Shown: positions 7,966 through 12,733 of the stretch, piece by piece
Layout: every line of letters begins with the position of its first letter
Position numbering within the stretch: position 1 is the first letter of the stretch
Assembly (NCBI GenBank): GCA_938004315.1
Contig: CALKWG010000382.1
Location: 1-12,733, forward strand
Direction: 5' to 3'
DNA from: an uncultured Spirochaetaceae bacterium
GTDB lineage: Bacteria; Spirochaetota; Spirochaetia; Treponematales; UBA12059
Length of the DNA: 12,733 nt
Program-made: the position numbers and the translations under genes
Notes under the pieces: generated by a model
What the model was told of the DNA's origin: nothing
Databases searched by the model: none
Seen by the model: the letters and a program-made list of their open reading frames with translations, nothing else

Positions 7966-8724
7966 ATGCGGAATATCATCAAGGCCGAAGGCCTCGTAAA
8001 AACCTACGGCAGCGACGCCGGTAAAAGGCGCGTCCTGGACGGCGTCTCGTTCGAGCTGGGCGCAGGCGAGTTCGTCGCGGTCATGGGCCCCTCGGGCTCG
8101 GGCAAGACCACCCTGCTCTTCGCCCTGAGCGGCATGGACAGGCCGGACGGCGGGCGGGTGGCGTTCGAGGGGCGCGAGCTCTCGAAGCTCGGCGAACGGG
8201 AGCTGGCCGATCTCCGTAGGACGCGCATGGGCTTCGTCTTCCAGCAGCCGTCCATGCTCAAACACCTGAACGTCCTCGACAACGTCATCCTCGCGGCCCT
8301 GCGCGACCGCCGCAGCGAGGCCGCCGAGCTATCGGCCAAGGCGCTCGCGCTCATGGAGAAGGCCGGCATCGCGGACTTGGCGGGCAGGGACATCGCGAAG
8401 GTTTCGGGCGGCCAGCTGCAGCGCGCCGGCATATGCCGCGCCCTGATGAACGACCCCGTCGTCGTCTTCGGGGACGAGCCGACGGGCGCGCTCAATAGCG
8501 CGGCGGCGGCCGAGGTCCTGGGTATGCTCGAGGCCGTGCACGCGGGCGGGACCGCGATCGCGCTCGTTACCCATGACGCCCGCGTGGCGGCCCGCGCCGG
8601 CCGCGTCGTCTTCATGCGGGACGGCGCCATCGCGGCCGAGGAGAGCCTAGGCCCCTTCGTACGCGACGAGCTCGAGCCCCGCGTCGCCGCCGTCACGGCC
8701 CGCATGCGTGAGCTGGGTATCTAA
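7966..8724 (+). CDS. ABC transporter ATP-binding protein, MacB/LolD-type
   Basis: This cytoplasmic ATPase of 252 residues would power the adjoining double-FtsX permease. All motifs are in order: Walker A GPSGSGKT (41-48), Q-loop FQQ (92-94), signature VSGGQLQR (146-153), Walker B VVVFGDEP (165-172, with Asp170 and Glu171) and H-loop His203. The D-loop reads GALNS (174-178) instead of the commoner ALDS; by recollection this Asn variant occurs in related transporters from Firmicutes and need not abolish activity. The C-terminal 30 residues (after about 222) extend beyond the minimal domain. The ATG follows the permease stop by 3 bases, and its AAGGAG site lies inside the end of the permease gene, so translation is probably coupled. 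The complex would consist of one permease with an ATPase dimer. Confidence 0.96.
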   Translation: MRNIIKAEGLVKTYGSDAGKRRVLDGVSFELGAGEFVAVMGPSGSGKTTLLFALSGMDRPDGGRVAFEGRELSKLGERELADLRRTRMGFVFQQPSMLKHLNVLDNVILAALRDRRSEAAELSAKALALMEKAGIADLAGRDIAKVSGGQLQRAGICRALMNDPVVVFGDEPTGALNSAAAAEVLGMLEAVHAGGTAIALVTHDARVAARAGRVVFMRDGAIAAEESLGPFVRDELEPRVAAVTARMRELGI

Positions 8725-8775
8725 TCGCTTAAGCAGCCGGCCAAGGATAGGCGGATTCGTAGAAAGGGAAATGAG

Positions 8776-9564
8776 ATGGTTCACGGTAAGCCGCTCGGTA
8801 TCAAGACCTACGTAGCGTGGTCGTACGCCCTATTCTGGGCCGTCATACTCGTACTCGGCGGCGCGGCGGCAGCGCTACTAGGCGCGCCGCCAGCCGTCAT
8901 GAACGCCGTCAGCGTCATCGGCAGCTGGACGCCGACTATAGCCTTGCTCATCCTCTATAAGAGGCTGCGCCACGGACGGAACGTCGTAGATTTCTACCGC
9001 GAAGCGTTCACGCCGAAAATCGGGCCGGCTATCCCCGTCCTCATCGCCGCCATAGTCGCGGCGGCCTCGCTCATCGCGAACTTCGTCGCCTCGCTAGCCG
9101 AGGGCACGGCCTTCCTCTCCGGCGCGGCCGTGCCGCCGTCGCTCCTCGGCGTCGCCGCGCTTACCGTCTTCCAAGGCCCCGGCGGCGAGGAGTCCGGGTG
9201 GCGGGGCTACCTGAAGCCGGAGCTCGAGGGCCGTTTCGGTTTCATCAAGGGCAACCTGATCCTCGGCCTCGTCTGGGCCTTCTGGCACGCGCCGCTGTGG
9301 TTCCTGGCCTCGGGCCTGTCGGGCGGCGAGCTATTAGCCTACGTCGTCGCGAACGTCGTCGTCTTGAGCGCGCTCACGCTCATCATGGCGTCCTTCATGC
9401 GCCTGCGGAACAACCTTCTCATCGCCGTATGGACGCACTTCTGCTTCAACCTGTCCCTGCGCTTCTTCTCAAGCGGCGGCGTCTTCCTCGTCGCCCTATC
9501 GGCGGCCTACGCGGCGATAGCCCTGCTCGCGGTACTATTAGCCCGGCCCAAGCCGTCCGCCTAA
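8776..9564 (+). CDS. CPBP-family intramembrane metalloprotease
   Basis: This polytopic membrane protein of 262 residues has the three conserved motifs of the CPBP (CAAX protease and bacteriocin-processing, Abi) family. They are EESGWRGYL (Glu138, Glu139, Arg143), FWHAPLWF (His171) and THFCFN (His221, Asn225), each embedded in a hydrophobic helix as in the Rce1 fold. About seven to eight membrane helices are visible from residue 12 to the C-terminus. The length is typical. Family members cleave prenylated or membrane peptides, and some give immunity to or help mature bacteriocins; the substrate here is not known. The ATG has AAAGGGA upstream, and another ATG 5 bases earlier is out of frame. 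It lies 51 bases after the ATPase on the same strand with no terminator seen, so it probably belongs to the tetR-permease-ATPase operon. All proposed catalytic residues are present. Confidence 0.92.
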   Translation: MVHGKPLGIKTYVAWSYALFWAVILVLGGAAAALLGAPPAVMNAVSVIGSWTPTIALLILYKRLRHGRNVVDFYREAFTPKIGPAIPVLIAAIVAAASLIANFVASLAEGTAFLSGAAVPPSLLGVAALTVFQGPGGEESGWRGYLKPELEGRFGFIKGNLILGLVWAFWHAPLWFLASGLSGGELLAYVVANVVVLSALTLIMASFMRLRNNLLIAVWTHFCFNLSLRFFSSGGVFLVALSAAYAAIALLAVLLARPKPSA

Positions 9565-9586
9565 GGAGGCATGCAAAAACCCGTAG

Positions 9587-9604
9587 ATACGAATGAAGTC
9601 GTAT
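9587..9604. repeat. Short inverted repeat between protease and MFS genes
   Basis: ATACGA and TCGTAT, six bases each, flank a six-base spacer. It lies in the 86-base gap that is somewhat AT-richer than the genes around it. No T-run follows, so it is not a good intrinsic terminator; it could be an operator for the downstream pair of genes. A poor promoter-like pair, TTGCCC (9604-9609) and TATACC (9625-9630), follows with a short 15-base gap. The repeat may be chance. Confidence 0.25.
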
Positions 9605-9650
9605 TGCCCTCCCCGACAGCGTCCTATACCCTGCGCTCCGGGAGGCGAGG

Positions 9651-10868
9651 ATGTTCAAAACTTATAGGCCGTCGGAGAGGCCGCAAAAAGAGCTGCGAAC
9701 AGTAAGCCTCATGCACGCCATGAACGACGGCTATTTAGCGGCCCTTCCGCTGCTCCTTCCTTTCGCGAGCGCCGAGCTCGGCCTAAGTTTCCGCGAGGCG
9801 GGGATAATGACCGGCGCGCTCGGCGCGGCCGGAGCCGCCTTGGCCTTGCCCGCCGCGGGCGTCGCCGGCGCGCTCGGCGGCTTCCGCGCGCTGGTCGGCT
9901 CGGCCGCCGTATACTCGGCCTCCTTCGCGGCCTTCGGCCTAGCCAGAGGGCCCATAAGCGCCTTCGCAGCCTTCGCCGGAGCCAGCCTCGGATTCGGCCT
10001 CTTCCATCCGATAGGCTTCGCGCTCGTCGCGGGAGCCGGCGACGACGCAGGCCTAGGCGGGCGCATGGGCGCCTTTACGGCCTTAGGCGATCTAGGCCGC
10101 GTCGGCCTGGCCGCCGCCTTGACCTTCGCGGTCGCGGCGTTCGGCTGGCGGGCCTCGGCGATAGGCTTCGGCGCCGTCGCCTTGGCGGCCCTGTCCGTCG
10201 CCTGCCTCGCGACCGCCCTTAGTCGGCCACCGGCCTGCGCCGCCGCGGTCGGGACTCGGGCCAAGGCGACGACCGAACGCCGCGTCGGCTCGCGGCGGCT
10301 GCTTTCATACCCGCCCTTCGCCCTCGCCGCGCTCGGCTGCCTCATAGACGGATTAGCCAGCTCGTCGATCTTCGTCTTCATACCCTTCTTGTTCATCGCC
10401 CGGGGCGCGAGCCCGGCGCTCGTAGGATCGTTAACCGGCGCTTTCTTCGTAGGCAACATGCTCGGCAAGGTAGCCATCGGCAAGGTAGCCGATCGGGCGA
10501 ATGCAACCGGGGTTTTCGTCGCGTCGGAGGCGGTCATGGCCGCCCTTCTCGTCGCCCTCGGCGCCGCGAAGAATACGTATGCGCTCGCCGGCCTGGCGGT
10601 CGCGCTGGGCGCGGTTACGAAGGGTACGGTCCCGGTGTTGAACGCGCTGGTAGCCAAGGCCGTGCCCGACCGAGGGCTCTATACCGAAGCCTTCGCCTTC
10701 GTATCATTGCTCGGCGGCGTATCGGCCGCCGTGGCGCCGATCGTCTTAGGCGCCCTCGCCCAAGCCGCCGGCGTAGAATACGTCTTCTTAGCCTGCGCCG
10801 CCGTCGCCCTGGCCGCGACGGCCCCGGTCGTCGCCTCCTCGTACGCGTCGCATCGAAAATGGAACTGA
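9651..10868 (+). CDS. MFS transporter, Fsr (fosmidomycin resistance)-like
   Basis: This 12-helix major facilitator of 405 residues is most likely a proton-driven exporter of small molecules. The first helix carries HAMNDGY (22-28) and the fourth FHPIG (118-122), features shared with the Fsr group. The central cytoplasmic loop is about 192-218 and Arg/Lys-rich (RAKATTERRVGSRR). The second-half copy of the MFS loop motif is GKVAIGKVADR (272-282), encoded by two nearly identical 15-base units, each opening with GGCAAGGTAGCC. GGAGG lies 5 bases before the ATG, the strongest ribosome site in this region. The end of the gene overlaps the start of the hydrolase gene by 10 bases, so the two are tightly co-expressed. 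The substrate cannot be stated; Fsr itself exports fosmidomycin, but distant members have other roles. Confidence 0.9.
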   Translation: MFKTYRPSERPQKELRTVSLMHAMNDGYLAALPLLLPFASAELGLSFREAGIMTGALGAAGAALALPAAGVAGALGGFRALVGSAAVYSASFAAFGLARGPISAFAAFAGASLGFGLFHPIGFALVAGAGDDAGLGGRMGAFTALGDLGRVGLAAALTFAVAAFGWRASAIGFGAVALAALSVACLATALSRPPACAAAVGTRAKATTERRVGSRRLLSYPPFALAALGCLIDGLASSSIFVFIPFLFIARGASPALVGSLTGAFFVGNMLGKVAIGKVADRANATGVFVASEAVMAALLVALGAAKNTYALAGLAVALGAVTKGTVPVLNALVAKAVPDRGLYTEAFAFVSLLGGVSAAVAPIVLGALAQAAGVEYVFLACAAVALAATAPVVASSYASHRKWN

Positions 10869-12022
10869 ACGCCATAGCCGCTTTCGCCGCCAAGATCATC
10901 GCCGCGATCGCCTCCGTAGCGCTCGCCCTGGGGCTCGCGGCCGTCGCGGTCGTTTTGATAAGGAGCCCGGGCAAGCCCTCGCCGGTCGTCGGCGCCGACG
11001 GGCGCCCCCTTCCCGGGGCCATATCCGAGAAGGGCTCCGTAACCATACGCGGCGCCGAGCTCGCTTATGTTATCAAGGCCGCGGATCCCGACGCTCCCGT
11101 GCTCATCTACCTGCACGGGGGCATGCCTGATTATTTCTTAACCGAGCGCCATCCTACCGGCCTTGATAGCCTCTTCGTCGTGGCCTGGCTCGACCTGCGC
11201 GGCGCGGGACGATCCTACGACCCGGCGCGGGACGGCGGGGAGGCCTCGATCGACGATTGGCTGGCCGACGCCGCCTCTTTCGCCGACTACCTCCGCGGGC
11301 GCTTCGGCAAGGAGCGCGTCTACCTCATGGGGCATTCGGGCGGAACCTACCTCGGCGTCAAGCTCATAGAGGCCTATCCCGAAGCCTTCGAGGCCTATAT
11401 CGGCGTAGCGCAGATGAGCGATCAACGTCTTTCTGAAAAGCTATCGTACGATTACATAATGGATCGGTATCGGGATAGGTCCGACCGGCGCCGCGTCTAC
11501 GAAGTACTGGCCGCCGAGCCGGTCGCCGAGTCGGGGCCCCTGCCGGCCTCGTACCTGCGCTATCGCGACTACGCGATGCACGACCTAGGCGTCGGCACCA
11601 TGCGCGGGATGCGCGATATCGTGACGGGCGTCTTCATCCCTTCGCTCCTCTTTACGGAGTTCACCCTAGGCGAGAAGCTCAAGCTCTGGCGCGCCAAGGC
11701 CGCCTCGGGGGTCAGCGCCCTCTGGCGCGAGATGACGGAGGTCGACCTCGCGAAGGAGAGCGCGCGCTTCGACGTGCCGGTCTACTTCATGCACGGGGAG
11801 CTCGATTACACCGTCTCCTATCCCCTGGCCAAGGCCTACTTCGACGCGATAGAAGCCCCGGACAAGGCCTTCTTCTCCTTCCCGAACTCCGCCCACAGCC
11901 CCATCTTCGAAGAGCCCGAGGCCTGCCTACGCGTCATCAGGGAGCGTATCCTGCCGGCCGCCGGGCGTTTCGCCGCGCGGCGAGCGGACGCGGGCGCGGG
12001 ATCGGACGCGGGCGACGAGTAG
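10859..12022 (+). CDS. Membrane-anchored alpha/beta hydrolase (proline iminopeptidase-like)
   Basis: This alpha/beta-fold hydrolase of 387 residues has an N-terminal hydrophobic helix (about 7-35) without an obvious cleavage site, so it is probably anchored with the enzyme part outside the cytoplasm. Catalytic parts are easy to place: oxyanion HGGMP (86-90), DLRGAGRS (112-119), nucleophile elbow GHSGG (Ser160), acid Asp316 (in HGELDYTVS) and His346 (in NSAHSPIFEEP). The layout and a helical cap at about 188-295 recall proline iminopeptidases and related peptidases or esterases. The C-terminus (about 372-387) is low-complexity and acidic. The ATG lies inside the end of the MFS gene (ATGGAACTGA overlap) and has no clear ribosome site, so it probably depends on translation of the exporter gene. 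The substrate is unknown; processing of a compound handled by the exporter is a guess. Confidence 0.9.
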   Translation: MELNAIAAFAAKIIAAIASVALALGLAAVAVVLIRSPGKPSPVVGADGRPLPGAISEKGSVTIRGAELAYVIKAADPDAPVLIYLHGGMPDYFLTERHPTGLDSLFVVAWLDLRGAGRSYDPARDGGEASIDDWLADAASFADYLRGRFGKERVYLMGHSGGTYLGVKLIEAYPEAFEAYIGVAQMSDQRLSEKLSYDYIMDRYRDRSDRRRVYEVLAAEPVAESGPLPASYLRYRDYAMHDLGVGTMRGMRDIVTGVFIPSLLFTEFTLGEKLKLWRAKAASGVSALWREMTEVDLAKESARFDVPVYFMHGELDYTVSYPLAKAYFDAIEAPDKAFFSFPNSAHSPIFEEPEACLRVIRERILPAAGRFAARRADAGAGSDAGDE

Positions 12023-12037
12023 ACGAATCGCGTCTAC
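12019..12037. other. Hairpin overlapping the hydrolase stop codon
   Basis: GTAGACG and CGTCTAC form a perfect seven-base stem around the loop AATCG. The left arm contains the TAG stop of the hydrolase gene. There is no T-run afterwards, so it is not a standard intrinsic terminator; it may be an mRNA end-stabilising or partial termination structure between the hydrolase and acetyltransferase genes, or an operator. Confidence 0.4.
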
Positions 12038-12098
12038 GGAACTAGTACCATTGCGCGCCGGCGAGGCTAGGCCTAGGATGCGCGAGCGGAGGAAACAC

Positions 12099-12611
12099 AT
12101 GAATATCGACATACACGATGGATATCGCGTGCGCGAGCTGCGCAACGCCGACGCGGAGGCGCTCTTCGACCTTATGAATCGGCCTGAGACGATGCGCTAC
12201 CTCCCGGACCGCTTCGAATCGATCGAAGAGATGCGCGAGGTCACGGCGTGGCTACGATCGAATTACGGAAAACGCGACTATATACGACTGACCTACGCGA
12301 TAGCTCGCGGCGACGAGCTGGCCGGCTGGGTTTGCGTCGGCCCGCTACCCTCCGACGAGGCTAAGCGGGAGCTAGCCTACTGCGTGCTCCCCGAAGCTCA
12401 GGGGAGGGGCCTAGCCGGCCGAGCGGCCGCGGCCCTCATGGCCAGGCTCCGCGAGGATGGCCTAGCCGGCGAGCTCTGGGCCGAGGTCGACGAGGATAAC
12501 GCCCCCTCGATACGAGTATTACGCAAATGCGGCTTCGCGCCGGCGGGAGAGACCGCCGCGGACGAAGGCGGCCGGACGAAACTCTTGTATCGTTCGGTAG
12601 GAAGCGCATAA
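12099..12611 (+). CDS. GNAT-family N-acetyltransferase
   Basis: This cytoplasmic acetyltransferase of 170 residues is in the RimJ/RimL-like (Acetyltransf_3) group and would transfer acetyl from acetyl-CoA to an amine on a protein N-terminus, antibiotic or metabolite. The N-terminal part reads RVRELRNADAEALFDLMNRPETMRYL as in that group. Motif A is at about 91-114 (ELAYCVLPEAQGRGLAGRAA), where QGRGLAG binds the acetyl-CoA pyrophosphate. Motif B follows at about 126-146 (ELWAEVDEDNAPSIRVLRKC then GF), with the typical Asn134 and the CGF turn. The start was set at this ATG rather than one 48 bases upstream because GGAGGA precedes it by 5 bases and the extra residues are Arg-rich with no family match. 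It follows the hydrolase by 76 bases on the same strand with a small hairpin between them, so co-transcription is possible but unproven. The substrate is not evident. Confidence 0.93.
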   Translation: MNIDIHDGYRVRELRNADAEALFDLMNRPETMRYLPDRFESIEEMREVTAWLRSNYGKRDYIRLTYAIARGDELAGWVCVGPLPSDEAKRELAYCVLPEAQGRGLAGRAAAALMARLREDGLAGELWAEVDEDNAPSIRVLRKCGFAPAGETAADEGGRTKLLYRSVGSA

Positions 12612-12690
12612 CGCAGCTTGCAGCGCCGACACTATGATTATTACTTAACCGTAATCCTTCCTTCGCGTACGGCGTGAAGAAGGCGGCCGG
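12612..12690. other. Gene-free tail before the adapter
   Basis: These 79 bases hold no ORF. An AT-rich patch (about 12629-12655) contains ATTAC and GTAAT six bases apart, reminiscent of, but not the same as, the palindrome at 4806-4824. A weak hairpin, CCTTC at 12656-12660 with GAAGG at 12679-12683, has no T-run. The patch could be the upstream region of a gene cut off by the end of the sequence. Confidence 0.3.
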
Positions 12691-12733
12691 AGATCGGAAG
12701 AGCACACGTCTGAACTCCAGTCACCGAATACGA
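12691..12733. other. Illumina TruSeq index adapter (technical sequence)
   Basis: The run starts AGATCGGAAGAGC and continues as the full 34-base TruSeq index-adapter stem to 12724, followed by the index CGAATACG (12725-12732) and one A, which fits the next adapter base. It is the exact reverse complement of positions 1-42. This is read-through into library adapter, so the genomic insert ends at 12690. Confidence 0.99.

Noticed and set aside
6981..8024. Long plus-strand open frame (347 codons) within the permease gene
   Set aside because: Arg/Gly/Pro-rich low-complexity translation in another frame of a clear FtsX permease; no ribosome site and no family resemblance.
10464..10493. Direct repeat of GGCAAGGTAGCC with 15-base period
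   Set aside because: It encodes the repeated GKVA-GKVA of the conserved MFS loop motif and stays in frame, so it is explained by the protein and is not a separate repeat element.
9731..10657. Minus-strand open frame (308 codons) antisense to the MFS gene
   Set aside because: Low-complexity Ala/Pro/Lys-rich translation; mirror image of the membrane protein codons.
12656..12683. Intrinsic terminator after the acetyltransferase gene
   Set aside because: The stem is only five bases plus a mismatch with a long loop and no T-run follows.
12436..12705. Minus-strand open frame of 89 codons at the right end
   Set aside because: Its start lies in the adapter and it is antisense to the well-supported acetyltransferase gene.
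1..12733. Linear plasmid, phage or transposon with terminal inverted repeats
   Set aside because: The terminal repeats are identical to Illumina adapters with a sample index, and no mobility or replication genes are present.

Overview
The window is a contig or long read of high-GC bacterial DNA, closed at both ends by leftover Illumina library adapter. Positions 1-42 and 12691-12732 are exact reverse complements of each other and match the TruSeq index-adapter stem plus an 8-base index (CGAATACG). Genomic sequence therefore runs only from 43 to 12690. The source looks like a Gram-negative-type bacterium with chemotaxis. GC is about two-thirds by eye, yet ATA, CTA, TTA and AGG codons are used freely and CTAG is not avoided. 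A membrane-spanning LuxR-type protein and a HisKA_2-like protein beside a chemoreceptor would suit a spirochaete-like organism. That placement is an impression and was not tested.

Left part (43-4695), signalling. A minus-strand extended-SDR NAD(P)-dependent epimerase/reductase (93-1100) diverges from a chemoreceptor with a periplasmic Cache-type sensor (1288-3012). A seven-helix membrane protein with a LuxR DNA-binding tail (3044-4003) follows 31 bases later, probably in the same operon. Its TAG stop interlocks, in one CTAG palindrome, with the TAG stop of a convergent gene (4000-4695) for a degenerate histidine-kinase-like protein lacking the usual phospho-accepting His and ATP-binding Asn.

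Middle (4696-9564), a TetR-controlled export cassette. A 240-base intergenic region holds a 19-bp perfect palindrome in an AT-rich island and a 31-bp perfect palindrome ending 11 bases before the tetR start. The tetR gene (4936-5610) has a -10-like TATACT so close to its ATG that the transcript may be leaderless. It is followed by a double-FtsX ABC permease (3-base gap), its ATPase (3-base gap) and a CPBP-family membrane protease (51-base gap). The simplest reading is a repressor-controlled efflux or self-protection operon.

Right part (9565-12690). An Fsr-like MFS exporter overlaps by 10 bases a membrane-anchored alpha/beta hydrolase. A GNAT acetyltransferase follows after a small hairpin. 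The right half thus combines two exporters, a membrane protease, a hydrolase and an acetyltransferase, which could be a chemical-defence or peptide-handling neighbourhood. This is inference from context, and each family is known. No RNA genes, CRISPR arrays, transposases or integrases were seen, and no gene-free stretch exceeds 300 bases.
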